From an uncultured Duncaniella sp. (GTDB lineage Bacteria; Bacteroidota; Bacteroidia; Bacteroidales; Muribaculaceae): a stretch of DNA of 54,820 nucleotides. The notes under the pieces were generated by a model. The model ran no database searches and was not told the DNA's origin. It saw only the letters and a program-made list of their open reading frames with translations. The DNA lies in the NCBI GenBank assembly GCA_910587515.1, contig CAJULW010000036.1:1-54820 (forward strand). The letters run 5' to 3'. Each line of letters starts with the position of its first letter. The first letter of the stretch is position 1. The position numbers and the translations under genes were made by a program. Below are positions 17,269 through 25,945 of this stretch, one piece after another.

Positions 17269-19277
17269 CGTTTTTTCAGGAGTGTTATCTTGTTTAGGAG
17301 CATTGTCCCCTGAATGTATGTGAGTGATATTTTATTTGAACCCTGTTTGAGCCGGACGGCTATCGTGTTGGATGGATGAACACTGATCCAGTCTCCGGCT
17401 GTGATCGCGGGGCATAGCAGTATGCCGGATTTTTGTTCGTTGATGTCGAGGGTCCTTATGGCGCAACGCGGGGAACCGTTGCTGTAGCCGACAGTCAGAA
17501 AATATATTCCTTCGGAATCTACATTGGCATAACATGTGATACGGGTGTTATGGCGCGCTGCAAGTTCGATGTAATTAGTGGCGGTGGCGCGTTCTTTTAT
17601 GAGGTGCAATGGTGTGCGCCGAGGTGTTATGGCCGATGCGTATATTATCTGAAAGGTAGAGTCGGATGCGTGTATATGGCTGCGCGGTGCGAATCCTGGA
17701 AATCCGTTTTTAACCGGAATTATGTCAGAAACTTCCGGATTGGATTGCCCGATGGAGTATCTGTCACTGTTTACGCTTTCTGTCATGGTTCCGTTGATAA
17801 AGATATCGTATCGGCAATCGGGATTGAAATTTGTGATAATGGCATTGGTTGCCTTGTCCCAACGTAGTTCCGGAGTGTCTGGCATTTTCGTTACTGATGT
17901 TATGTTCGCACCGCGGTCGGCCAGATCGTTGCCTGAAAGAGTTATTTCGATTTTATGACGTCCTTCGATGTCATGTGGGATGCGGTTGCCTATGACATTG
18001 GCAGAGTCGATCATGAAAGAAACGACTTTGTCACCGGTGCCTTTAAGGCAGATATCAAGCGTGGCTTTACGATATGTGAGTCCTGTGAGGTATTTGTCAC
18101 CGGTTAAATGTTTAGGGACCATAGGGGTGAAATCTATGCCTTCAGGGCTTAGGCTCATGCCGAAAATAGCTTTGCATACAATCGCAGGCCAAAGAGCCGG
18201 CTGCCTGGTGTCAAGAGACATTGTCCATAGCGATGCTACGGCCAGATTAAAAATTGCGGTGTTGCGTACTTTAGCGGCGGCGAGAGCGAATAACGCCTGG
18301 TTCATGGGAATTTGCTTCGTCTTGTCTCCTATGGGGTATGTTGACGGTATTCCATCCGGAAGAACCGGAATCTTTGTCAACATTGCTTCTGCCATTTCTG
18401 TAGTTGCGATGCCAAATAAGATACATAACGGATTGGCTGCGTTGTCTGTTATGCCTGAGAGTAATGGATAATATTGACCGTAGAGATATTGACCGTAAAA
18501 TTCTTTGTCTGGCATCCAAAGATTGTCGTTGATGGCGGACTTTATTTTTAAGGCGGTAATAAGATGCTCCTTTTCTGTTTTCAGGTTCAGAATGGAAGCC
18601 ATGCGTGATGCTATCTCGTATGAATAGGCCCTCCATGCGTTTACGGATGTGGATATGGTCTGAAATTTATCTATATCTTCCATCCATGATGGATAATAGT
18701 CCGGAGTGTCGTCGGCATATATCGGTTTTCCGTGTACCAATGGATATATATGGGACGATGTCATCAGATATTCGTTTAAGAGAGAGGCGGTAAGTATTTG
18801 GTATGATTCTTTTAGCCATTGTTCAGAGCCGGTGGCACAATATACTTCCCATGCGGCCGCGCCCCATGACGCGTTTGAAACGGTGGCGGGGAAATCGCTT
18901 TGTGCTATTTTTCCTTTTGAGACAAGCGATCGGAGCGTTTGCATGGACTCTTCGGGATTCAGCAAAGCTGATATAAGATATATCCTGTCAGAGTCTAAGG
19001 AGTCTGTTTCCTCGATGGTTTTTGTGAAAAGGGCGTCTGCTATTTTTTGTCCGGATGTGAATGAGATTTGTGTTGAGCCTGTTCCGGCAGACTTCCATGA
19101 GCCGGTTATTTCGGTTTTGGAAATGGCGTTGTGTGTCTTCCCATGGCATGTTATGCTGTCCGGGTATATCTCGAATGCGTCGCAGGAATAGAGTGTATCT
19201 CTCTCCGTGGTCGGATGTGAGCATCCAACCGCAAGCAATACGGCCGAAAAGATGATTGTTTGAAAGATACGGAGCAA
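17265..19277 (-). CDS. glycosidase-like lipoprotein with six-hairpin fold
   Basis: A 670-residue lipoprotein: signal peptide and lipobox LAVGC (Cys19). The start is a TTG at 19277; an in-frame stop lies upstream and the signal peptide fits this start exactly. Residues about 110-400 read as the helical repeats of an (alpha/alpha)6 barrel of the six-hairpin glycosidase clan (for example ISTSVNAWRAYSYEIASRM and DNLWMPDKEFYGQY), followed by the beta domain usual after it (SPEGIDFTPMVPKHL) and a C-terminal beta-rich region (about 520-660). It resembles MGH1-like or rhamnosidase-like proteins, but I cannot name the catalytic acids. It probably acts on a glycan at the cell surface or in the periplasm. 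Downstream phosphoesterase overlaps by 4 bases. Confidence 0.72.
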   Translation of the reverse strand: MLRIFQTIIFSAVLLAVGCSHPTTERDTLYSCDAFEIYPDSITCHGKTHNAISKTEITGSWKSAGTGSTQISFTSGQKIADALFTKTIEETDSLDSDRIYLISALLNPEESMQTLRSLVSKGKIAQSDFPATVSNASWGAAAWEVYCATGSEQWLKESYQILTASLLNEYLMTSSHIYPLVHGKPIYADDTPDYYPSWMEDIDKFQTISTSVNAWRAYSYEIASRMASILNLKTEKEHLITALKIKSAINDNLWMPDKEFYGQYLYGQYYPLLSGITDNAANPLCILFGIATTEMAEAMLTKIPVLPDGIPSTYPIGDKTKQIPMNQALFALAAAKVRNTAIFNLAVASLWTMSLDTRQPALWPAIVCKAIFGMSLSPEGIDFTPMVPKHLTGDKYLTGLTYRKATLDICLKGTGDKVVSFMIDSANVIGNRIPHDIEGRHKIEITLSGNDLADRGANITSVTKMPDTPELRWDKATNAIITNFNPDCRYDIFINGTMTESVNSDRYSIGQSNPEVSDIIPVKNGFPGFAPRSHIHASDSTFQIIYASAITPRRTPLHLIKERATATNYIELAARHNTRITCYANVDSEGIYFLTVGYSNGSPRCAIRTLDINEQKSGILLCPAITAGDWISVHPSNTIAVRLKQGSNKISLTYIQGTMLLNKITLLKKR

Positions 19278-19320
19278 GATGATGGTATGATAAGAGGTGT
19301 CGTAATGTTGTGGCTACAAC

Positions 19321-19361
19321 AATAGCGATGAAAATTGCTTTGTGCAATCTCCATCGCTATT
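19321..19361 (-). terminator. rpsU terminator
   Basis: AATAGCGATG (19321-19330) pairs with 19352-19361, with an inner ATTGC/GCAAT stem. On the minus strand it lies 83 bases after the rpsU stop and ahead of the glycosidase-like gene, followed by TTGTTGT rather than a long T run. Confidence 0.65.
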
Positions 19362-19444
19362 TTAGCGTATATTGTTCAAATAAATTCGGGTGATTTCCGG
19401 ATAATTTTCGGCCTCCTTTCGATATTGTTACAGAGCGGAGGTTC

Positions 19445-19636
19445 TTAATCCTCGTTAGCGCGGAGTTGCTGCACATAGACAGCCTTCATCATCTTTTTGC
19501 GATTGGTGACAGAAGGCTTCTGGAAGGCTTGACGTGAACGGAGTTCACGAACGATACCGGTCTTTTCAAATTTACGCTTGAATTTTTTCAGTGCTTTCTC
19601 GATGTTTTCACCTTCTTTTACTTGTACGATGATCAT
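19445..19636 (-). CDS. rpsU: 30S ribosomal protein S21
   Basis: A 63-residue S21: MIIVQVKEGENIEKALKKFKRKFEKTG with the typical RELRSRQAFQKPSVTNRKK basic stretch. S21 sits near the anti-Shine-Dalgarno end of 16S rRNA; in Bacteroidetes it helps hide that sequence, which fits the lack of ribosome binding sites seen in this window. Own promoter at 19748-19778 and a leader of about 105 bases, long enough for control at the RNA level. Confidence 0.96.
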   Translation of the reverse strand: MIIVQVKEGENIEKALKKFKRKFEKTGIVRELRSRQAFQKPSVTNRKKMMKAVYVQQLRANED

Positions 19637-19747
19637 TGCGTTTTTTTAATTATTGAATTTAGTTAATAATAAGAATGCCGATCGGTTGAATCTGATTGTT
19701 TCAACATCTGTTTGATGGATTGTCGCTGTTCGACCGAATTTGCGGGG

Positions 19748-19778
19748 CAAAATTAAGTAAAAAATTCGGATTTACAAA
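19748..19778 (-). promoter_or_regulatory. rpsU promoter
   Basis: On the minus strand TTTG (19778-19775), 19-bp spacer, TAATTTTG (19755-19748). Start of transcription would be near 19741. Confidence 0.75.
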
Positions 19779-19781
19779 GAA

Positions 19782-19815
19782 AAATCGGCCTTACTCTTTT
19801 GAGTAAAACCGATTT
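19782..19815 (-). terminator. tRNA-Met terminator
   Basis: On the minus strand, AAATCGG..TTACTC pairs with GAGTAA..CCGATTT around a short loop, followed by TTTTTCTTT. It starts 7 bases after the tRNA 3' end and abuts the rpsU promoter. Confidence 0.8.
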
Positions 19816-19821
19816 GGCTTG

Positions 19822-19895
19822 TAGCGAGACCGAGAATTGAACTCGGGACCTCCGGGTTATGAATCCGACGCTCTAACCAACTGAGCTATCTCGCC
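19822..19895 (-). tRNA. tRNA-Met (CAT anticodon)
   Basis: The minus strand reads as a complete 74-base cloverleaf: acceptor GGCGAGA/TCTCGCT with one G-U pair and discriminator A, D-loop AGTTGGTTAGAGC, anticodon loop with CAT, and T-loop TTCAATT. CCA is not encoded. The first pair is G-U rather than the mismatch of initiator tRNA, so elongator Met is most likely; a tRNA-Ile modified at C34 is a lesser possibility. Confidence 0.93.
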
Positions 19896-19926
19896 ATCGA
19901 CATCAATATGGATGCTTTTGCGACGG

Positions 19927-19957
19927 CAAAGGTAGAAAGTTTTTTTTACATGGCAAA
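19927..19957 (-). promoter_or_regulatory. tRNA-Met promoter
   Basis: On the minus strand TTTG (19957-19954), 19-bp spacer, TACCTTTG (19934-19927); transcription would start about 25 bases before the tRNA. The gap 19637-20132 as a whole holds the rpsU promoter, the tRNA with its terminator and promoter, and the promoter of the next gene. Confidence 0.75.
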
Positions 19958-20066
19958 TTTTTTTGTCAAAATTTTTCATCAAGTTATTAACATTATGTAA
20001 TTGCACCAGAAATATTGTAAATTATTATCGGGGTATTAATCAGAAAGTTCTTTAATTTTATTTAAC

Positions 20067-20097
20067 TTGATAGAGGTACCATATTATTGTAAATTTG
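20067..20097 (+). promoter_or_regulatory. promoter for LexA/CI-like regulator
   Basis: TTG at 20067-20069, 20-bp spacer, TAAATTTG at 20090-20097. Start near 20103, which rules out translation from the in-frame TTG at 20067 and supports the ATG at 20133. Confidence 0.65.
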
Positions 20098-20132
20098 TTG
20101 GCATAATACCATTGGTGATATCTTTATTTTAT

Positions 20133-20852
20133 ATGGAAATGTCTGATCCGGAAATTGTGAGAAAACAGAAATCGATTGATTTGGAGGGTGTCGTCTCCAG
20201 GATTAAATATATAATGCAGCTGCGTCATCTGTCACAGCGCAGACTGGCTTTGCTTCTTCGTCTCGATCCGTCCAATCTGTCGAAAGCTATGAATGGTAAA
20301 ATGCCATTTTCGGAAGGTCTGATTAATCGTATGGTTGTCGATCTGGGAGTGTCCAAAAGTTGGTTGAGGGATGGAATAGGGCTTCCTTTTGACAAGGCGT
20401 CGGTGGCGCGCGACATAGTACTTGATTCTCCAATGAAGCTTCGGAGAGAAATTCAGGGAACACCTGTCTATGATCTCGACGTTACAGCAGGCTGCCGTAG
20501 TCTGGAGGATATTTTCGGGGAGACCAAACCTGTCGGTATTATCGATCTGCCTGAAGTTCCGACAGGTTCAAAGGTAATTAAAGTCTGTGGTGACAGCATG
20601 TACCCACGTATTGCGAATGGGGCGTATGTGGCTGTGCGTAGGATCATAGATCACCGTTATATATTTTGGGGCCAGATATATGTGGTCGAACTTGAGGAAT
20701 TGCGTGTTGTGAAATATCTGCGCCGGCATCCGGATCCGGAGATGATAATACTTCACAGTGATAATCCTTCATACGATGATATGGATGTGTGTCGGTGTGA
20801 TATCAGAGCTCTTTATATAGTCGAAGCCATCCTTAATTATGAGGTGAATTGA
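20133..20852 (+). CDS. LexA/CI-like HTH regulator with S24 peptidase domain
   Basis: From the ATG at 20133 the protein has 239 residues: an XRE-type helix-turn-helix (about 18-80, LSQRRLALLLRLDPSNLSKAMNG) and a C-terminal S24 serine-peptidase domain. The Ser-Lys pair is S155 (CGDSMYP) and K194 (RVVKYL). An Ala-Gly pair at 119-120 (VTAGC) lies 35 residues before the catalytic Ser, just as in the self-cleavage site of LexA and phage CI repressors. So it probably represses genes until DNA damage triggers autocleavage. No phage genes surround it, though it stands beside a tRNA gene. It is monocistronic. Its targets are unknown. Confidence 0.87.
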   Translation: MEMSDPEIVRKQKSIDLEGVVSRIKYIMQLRHLSQRRLALLLRLDPSNLSKAMNGKMPFSEGLINRMVVDLGVSKSWLRDGIGLPFDKASVARDIVLDSPMKLRREIQGTPVYDLDVTAGCRSLEDIFGETKPVGIIDLPEVPTGSKVIKVCGDSMYPRIANGAYVAVRRIIDHRYIFWGQIYVVELEELRVVKYLRRHPDPEMIILHSDNPSYDDMDVCRCDIRALYIVEAILNYEVN

Positions 20853-21093
20853 GATGCTTTTCTAATTGTTGATTGTCAGATTGATATTGGTCGTTGCTTC
20901 GGTAGTGAAAATGTTGTTGGCAAAACTTACTTTTGTATGTGCCTTTTGGGAGATACTTCGTATCATCGCTCAGTCGGATGGGCTTGTCTGTGCTGTATCG
21001 TCGTTATAGCCTGATCATTACTGGAAAATATTGTCTTCCGGATTATTGATGATATAGACGGTGCTGGATCACACCGTTCTATTGTCGTAATAG
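20853..21093. other. convergent intergenic region
   Basis: 241 bases between the regulator and the PPTase gene. Apart from a weak 6-bp hairpin (ACGGTG/CACCGT, about 21058-21085) that could help end the regulator transcript, I see nothing. Confidence 0.3.
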
Positions 21094-21672
21094 CTAATGT
21101 GGATTCGTTTTGTCTTGTCCGTTGATTTTTACGGCGACTGCCACGACGGTATTGTCGTCGATTGCATGGTGTCGTATGGAAAAATTGAGATGACGCGCTC
21201 TCGCATTTAGGCAGCCATCCTCGACGATGATTTCTTTGAGGCCGAGCCCCGGAGTCATAGCCGCTTTGTAGATAGCTTCTTTTGCCGTCCAATATCTAAG
21301 AAGTAGTAGTGTCTGTTCATTATCGGATTTGGTGTGTCCGATTGCGGCCGCTTCATCCTTGCGAATGAATTTGTCGGCCACTTTGTTGAGCTGTGTTCTG
21401 GCAGTTTCGATATCTACACCTATGGATCCACCGTTTTTGCTTACGGTGAGTGCGCAATGTCCGGAAGAATGAGAAAGTGATATCTTTTTGTCTGGTTGCT
21501 CTTTTATGTAGGGAGAGCCGTTGTCGTTATGTGCAATGGTAGACGAGCTCCCGAATATGTGTGTGGCCAATTGTGATTTGGCCTCTGATTCCCGTTGAAT
21601 TTTGCATCCGTCCTTTGGTAAAGGAACTATGTACAGTTCATAATCCTCAGTCAGAATGGCTTTGATATTCAT
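21094..21672 (-). CDS. 4'-phosphopantetheinyl transferase superfamily protein
   Basis: A 192-residue Sfp/AcpT-like transferase that would move phosphopantetheine from CoA to a carrier protein. The two signature motifs are present: IGVDIETAR (about 109-117) and WTAKEAIYKA (about 148-157), with HCALTVS and SLSHSSG before them. The length is a little short of Sfp. It overlaps gldD by 4 bases and follows gldE-gldD, a conserved order in Bacteroidetes. No carrier protein gene is near. Confidence 0.9.
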   Translation of the reverse strand: MNIKAILTEDYELYIVPLPKDGCKIQRESEAKSQLATHIFGSSSTIAHNDNGSPYIKEQPDKKISLSHSSGHCALTVSKNGGSIGVDIETARTQLNKVADKFIRKDEAAAIGHTKSDNEQTLLLLRYWTAKEAIYKAAMTPGLGLKEIIVEDGCLNARARHLNFSIRHHAIDDNTVVAVAVKINGQDKTNPH

Positions 21673-22259
21673 TTGCTTTGCAGATTTTTAAGCGTGACGA
21701 ACATGTCGCGTTCGATTGTGTTGACGATAGGTGCGACAGAATCGGGAGTGGCATCGTGTTGAAGATTCAGATATAGAGCTCCTGATAATACATAGTTTGG
21801 GTTGTATGCCAGTATCTGTATTGGGGTTGTCAAGGAACTGCGCGTGGAGGCAAGTTCGCAATTCCATTCACCGTTGCCGGATACAAGTTCGGAAAGAACC
21901 GTTGCGGCTCCCGATGTGTTGAGTTCCATGCGTTCACGGCGGTTTTTCAAGATATCCGACAACCCTTTTTTTTCGATAGCTGTTAAGCTTAGGTATATAT
22001 GGGCGTTATGAAAAGTGGGATATGACACGTTTATCCAGCAGCCGTTGTTTTTGTCTTCCATTTCGACTTTTGCCTCGGAATTGAACAGCAATTTTATTCC
22101 GGAGCAGTCATGAACGGAGTAGTTCGCTTCTGGTGTATCGATACGAGGCCATCCCTCTGGCTTTGGGATGGGATGCTCGGAGTTGTCAGATACACATCCC
22201 GTGAGAATGCTTGCGCATAATAAAATCGCAAACATCCGTAAAAGATGGATGTAGGCCAT
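21669..22259 (-). CDS. gldD: GldD-like lipoprotein
   Basis: A 196-residue lipoprotein (lipobox ILTGC, Cys22) with the GldD signature PKPEGWPRIDTPEANY (about 32-47), and ISYPTFHNAHIYLSL-like text in the middle. GldD is needed for gliding and type IX secretion in Flavobacterium, yet is kept in many non-gliding Bacteroidetes, so the function here is likely more general. Between gldE (12 bases upstream) and the PPTase gene (4-base overlap). Confidence 0.88.
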   Translation of the reverse strand: MAYIHLLRMFAILLCASILTGCVSDNSEHPIPKPEGWPRIDTPEANYSVHDCSGIKLLFNSEAKVEMEDKNNGCWINVSYPTFHNAHIYLSLTAIEKKGLSDILKNRRERMELNTSGAATVLSELVSGNGEWNCELASTRSSLTTPIQILAYNPNYVLSGALYLNLQHDATPDSVAPIVNTIERDMFVTLKNLQSK

Positions 22260-22271
22260 GTTGAAACGCTC

Positions 22272-23648
22272 TTAATTTAATGCTGATTTCATCTGGTCAG
22301 GCTGGACTTCGGCCATGACTTTGACGCGGACATTGACTATGCGGTGCTGATTTATGGACAAGACAAGGAAACGGCAACGGCCATAAACTATTGATTCTTT
22401 TTCTTTCGGGAAATCTCCTTTTATGGCGAGTAGCATTCCGGCTATGGTTTCGCAATCCTCGGTGACTTCGTTGTAATCTTCTTCGTCAATTCCTGTGACA
22501 CGGAAAAAATCATTGAGCAGTGTTTTCCCTTCAAAAATATATGTGTCGTCAGGAAGCCTACGATAATTTTTTTCTTCGATGTCGTATTCGTCATCAATGT
22601 CGCCTACTATTTCTTCGAGAACGTCCTCAAGGGTTACAATCCCCTGTGTTCCACCGAATTCGTCGACAACTATGGCAAGGTGTACACACCGCGAACGGAA
22701 ATCCTCTAGAAGGTCGTCGATCATTCGCGATTCAGGTACGAAGTATGGTTCGCGCATCAATTTTTGCCATTCGAATCCGCTTTCTGTTTTCCCGACAAAA
22801 GGCAGTAGGTCGCGTGAATAAAGCACCCCTTTGATATTGTCCATTGAGTCCTCATAGACCGGGAGTCTGGCAAAGCCGCTTTCTATGACCACTTTCATTA
22901 CTTCCGCAAAATCGGTCTCGATGTCAAGGCCGGTAACGTCGACGCGCGGTGTCATTACTTCGGACGCTGTGGTGTCACCGAATTTTAAGATGCCTTCAAG
23001 CATGTCTTTGCTGTCGTTGTCACTTACGTCTGTGATTTCGAGAGCCTGTGAAAGGTCGTCGGTTGTAACTGAAGTATTTTTTTTCGTTACGACCTTGTTG
23101 ACGATAACGCTGCTTTTTACGAGGATTGACGATAAGGGGTAAAATAGATTCATACCTCCTTCCATAAAAGGAGCAGCCATTTTTGCCCAGCCGAGATTGT
23201 TGGAATTGGCATAAAGTTTCGGTAGGATTTCTCCGAATAGAAGTATCAGAAATGTAAGTATTACAGTCTGAAGTATGAAACTCCACACCGGACTTAGGCC
23301 TGAAAAGATCGGTCCTAGCGCGAAATTACAAAGCACCACAATGGTGACATTTACCAGATTGTTTATGATGAGGATTGTTGCAAGTAACCGCTCGGGTAAA
23401 TTCAGCAGTCTTAACACACGTTCGCCTGATTGTGAATTTTCCAGTTCGTCGCACTGAGTTGGCGAAAGTGAGAAAAAAGAGATTTCGCTTCCTGACACAA
23501 ATCCGGATATGAAAAGTGCGATCACTGCAAGAAGAAGCGCCACTATGCGATCTGTTGACATTGGCTCGATCTCCAACAAGGGTGCGGCTGTTATGTCAAG
23601 TAAAAAATTTGCCACCGGCCAGGTGGCAGGTAAAGGGTCGATATCCAA
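22272..23648 (-). CDS. gldE: GldE-like CNNM/CorC membrane protein
   Basis: A 458-residue protein with a DUF21/CNNM membrane domain (about 30-200; four segments, among them SGSEISFFSLSP), two CBS domains (about 215-345, with MTPRVDVTGLDI and VVDEFGGTQGIVTLEDVLEEIVGDIDDE) and a C-terminal CorC/HlyC domain. Relatives handle magnesium or cobalt; GldE is the gliding-associated member. The longest start is a TTG at 23648; its DPLP beginning resembles GldE proteins, but the ATG at residue 30 (23561) cannot be excluded. A -7-like TAACTTTG lies at 23715-23708 without a good -33 box. Confidence 0.9.
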   Translation of the reverse strand: MDIDPLPATWPVANFLLDITAAPLLEIEPMSTDRIVALLLAVIALFISGFVSGSEISFFSLSPTQCDELENSQSGERVLRLLNLPERLLATILIINNLVNVTIVVLCNFALGPIFSGLSPVWSFILQTVILTFLILLFGEILPKLYANSNNLGWAKMAAPFMEGGMNLFYPLSSILVKSSVIVNKVVTKKNTSVTTDDLSQALEITDVSDNDSKDMLEGILKFGDTTASEVMTPRVDVTGLDIETDFAEVMKVVIESGFARLPVYEDSMDNIKGVLYSRDLLPFVGKTESGFEWQKLMREPYFVPESRMIDDLLEDFRSRCVHLAIVVDEFGGTQGIVTLEDVLEEIVGDIDDEYDIEEKNYRRLPDDTYIFEGKTLLNDFFRVTGIDEEDYNEVTEDCETIAGMLLAIKGDFPKEKESIVYGRCRFLVLSINQHRIVNVRVKVMAEVQPDQMKSALN

Positions 23649-23818
23649 AACTATTGATATAAGTTAGACAAAAGTCCCTCGGCGTTTAGGCTAAGGGGTT
23701 TATTTCGCAAAGTTAATAAAAAATCACGGATTGTAAAAATGATTTATTTAAGCCCTTTGTTTTGGGTAAGTATGATGATTGTATACGTGTAGTCAGAGGT
23801 TTTATATCAGGAGATAAA

Positions 23819-24865
23819 TTATTTTAATAGCCTCGGTTCTTGGCGCAGATTATAATTATTCCGCAGTGCTTCAAAACCGGTGGCCAATTGCGTGGACGGG
23901 ATTTCTTTCAGCATACGTGTGTCGGCATTGATATCATATTGGAGCATATCTGTGGTGATACGGCTCGGTATTGGCGGAATCGTCGGCAAAGATGATGTCA
24001 ATGTGGTGGCTATATCATGGCTCATGCCGAAATGGGTTGTCAGATGACCGGACAGGGCTTCGAGAACCATACGGGTGGCTCTTATTTTCCCCTCCAATGA
24101 ATAACCTGCTATGTGCGGAGTGGCGACTGTCGCCATTGACAATAGTTCGAGATCGATATGGGGCTCGTTTTCCCAGCAGTCAATCGCGAGTCCTGATATC
24201 TTGCCATTGCGGAAGGCGTCTTTCAATGCAGCCGTGTCAGTGACTGCTCCACGGGCAGAGTTTATTATCAGAGGCGATCTGTTCAGACTCGTCAGAAAAC
24301 TTTCATTGATCAAATGTCGGGTGGCGTGTCGACCGGTTGTGGTATATGGAGTGTGTATGCTGATTACGTCGCTCGTGTAAGCAATTTCATCAAGACTGAC
24401 ATAATGATGAGTCCTGTCATCGGCTTCCTCTTTCGGAGGATCATTGTACAGTACTTTCATCCCGACTGACACAGCCCATTGTCCAAGTATTGTTCCTACG
24501 TTGCCCGCTCCGATTATTCCTAAGGTCTTTCCGGAAAGGTTGCCGGTCAATTCTGTTATGGCTGTAAGTACGTATTGGGCGACAGCCGGAGCGTTGCAAC
24601 CTGGAGCATTGGCTACGGTTATGCCTTTGTTTTTACAGTAATCGAGATCTATATGGTCGGTGCCGATGGTCGCTGTTCCTATAAAGGAGCATCGTGAGCC
24701 TTCAAGAAGGGATGGGTCGCATTTTGTGCGTGTGCGTGTGATAAGAATGTCGGTGTCTTTCATCACGTCATTGTCTATGGCGTCTCCTTTCAGAAAGATT
24801 GTTTCTCCGATTCTTTCCAGTGATGGGCCGATGTATGGAATGTTGCGGTCGACTACTATCTTCAT
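23819..24865 (-). CDS. pdxB: 4-phosphoerythronate dehydrogenase
   Basis: A 348-residue D-2-hydroxyacid dehydrogenase of the PdxB group, which oxidises 4-phosphoerythronate in the DXP-dependent route to pyridoxal phosphate. Visible: MKIVVDRNIPYI start, TRTRTKCDPSLL, GTDHIDL, the NAD loop IGAGNVG (about 119-125), catalytic Arg region NSARGAV, and catalytic His in TPHIAGYS (about 252). The C-terminal dimerisation domain (about 285-348) is the feature that separates PdxB from other family members. It lies apart from gldE by 170 bases and 36 bases after a membrane protein gene. Confidence 0.95.
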   Translation of the reverse strand: MKIVVDRNIPYIGPSLERIGETIFLKGDAIDNDVMKDTDILITRTRTKCDPSLLEGSRCSFIGTATIGTDHIDLDYCKNKGITVANAPGCNAPAVAQYVLTAITELTGNLSGKTLGIIGAGNVGTILGQWAVSVGMKVLYNDPPKEEADDRTHHYVSLDEIAYTSDVISIHTPYTTTGRHATRHLINESFLTSLNRSPLIINSARGAVTDTAALKDAFRNGKISGLAIDCWENEPHIDLELLSMATVATPHIAGYSLEGKIRATRMVLEALSGHLTTHFGMSHDIATTLTSSLPTIPPIPSRITTDMLQYDINADTRMLKEIPSTQLATGFEALRNNYNLRQEPRLLK

Positions 24866-24901
24866 TGTCGAGGTGTGTTTTTGATTGTTGTGCTATGGTA
24901 T

Positions 24902-25888
24902 TTAGCCCATCATTGCCCAAAGGTATATGGCGAGATATGAAGCCATGAGTGTCACAACGGCTATATATCCTCTGCGCATCACTGTAAAACGGAAGAAGTG
25001 CCCGACCTGAAAGGCTACGCAGGCGTTAAGGAGGGTCATATAGAAGGGCAAATTGGTGAAGTTGACTATCGCGAATAGACCTGTCGATATGGATAGCATT
25101 ATGAGTATGCCGTTGTATGCTCTGGCCTGTGCGTTAAAGCCGATTATTTTTATAAGGTTGAGGTTGCCGAAAATAAATCCTGTCAGCAGTGTCAGTGCCG
25201 CTGCTGCAAGCATGGGCCATTGTTGAGGTGTGTCAAGCAGCTGGGCTGGATGCGTGAATTCGAAATGAGGGAGTGTTGGTCGTTGAATAATGCCGAGGCC
25301 CCATGATATCCATGCCGGAGTGATATTTCCCATTATGGCGGCGAGAATCTTCTTTAAACCGAATATTCTCATTTGACCGAGCGCGGCTATGAATATTGGG
25401 ATATAAAGAGCGAATGTGTACTCTATGAGCTGTCCCATTCCGATCATAAAAAAGATGAGGAATACACGACGGGTGCTGATGCGGAGGCCATATATGCTGA
25501 ACATCAGCCATACACTTCCCATTGTTATAAGCGCAAGAATGGAAGAGGCTGACAACTGCCCCATCACTGTTGGCGTACATGCGGTCGTGAATACAAAATA
25601 AGCGGCAAAAAAGGCCGAAGTGGTGCGTAGGAGATTGAAGTGTCTGTTGATCAGGATCATCTCAGCTCCTATGCAGAGAATGATGATCATATTAATCCAC
25701 ATTGACAGCGATTGATTGTCCAACCATGAGTCCGGTGTGGGGAAGGCTATGGTACGAAAGTCGGACATGAATATGATCTTGTCGGCTAGATAGGCTTGCA
25801 AGGTCATGAATACCGCTGCGATGGCAATGAGTATCCCCATGCCACGCGAGCGGATTATTCTTGTGAATGAGACTTCCTTTCGGGTCAT
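24902..25888 (-). CDS. polytopic membrane protein, possibly DUF6427-like
   Basis: I do not recognise a function. The 328 residues form about nine hydrophobic segments (starting at about 15, 60, 88, 112, 140, 155, 178, 235, 270 and 305) with short loops. Its place just after purD recalls the flavobacterial order purD with DUF6341 and DUF6427 membrane proteins near undecaprenyl-phosphate glycosyltransferases; that link is inference from synteny, not from motifs. Confidence 0.65.
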   Translation of the reverse strand: MTRKEVSFTRIIRSRGMGILIAIAAVFMTLQAYLADKIIFMSDFRTIAFPTPDSWLDNQSLSMWINMIIILCIGAEMILINRHFNLLRTTSAFFAAYFVFTTACTPTVMGQLSASSILALITMGSVWLMFSIYGLRISTRRVFLIFFMIGMGQLIEYTFALYIPIFIAALGQMRIFGLKKILAAIMGNITPAWISWGLGIIQRPTLPHFEFTHPAQLLDTPQQWPMLAAAALTLLTGFIFGNLNLIKIIGFNAQARAYNGILIMLSISTGLFAIVNFTNLPFYMTLLNACVAFQVGHFFRFTVMRRGYIAVVTLMASYLAIYLWAMMG

Positions 25889-25945
25889 CGTTCAACTGGA
25901 TTGTGTAATATATGGATATAACGGGTGTTTGGTATGCCTTTCGTC

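Noticed and set aside
19822..20132. tRNA-Met as an integration site of a mobile element
   Set aside because: No integrase and no direct repeat of the tRNA end were seen nearby; only the phage-like regulator hints at it.
20963..21292. Minus-strand frame of 109 residues overlapping the PPTase gene
   Set aside because: It is a shadow of the PPTase coding sequence with low-complexity basic content and no motif.
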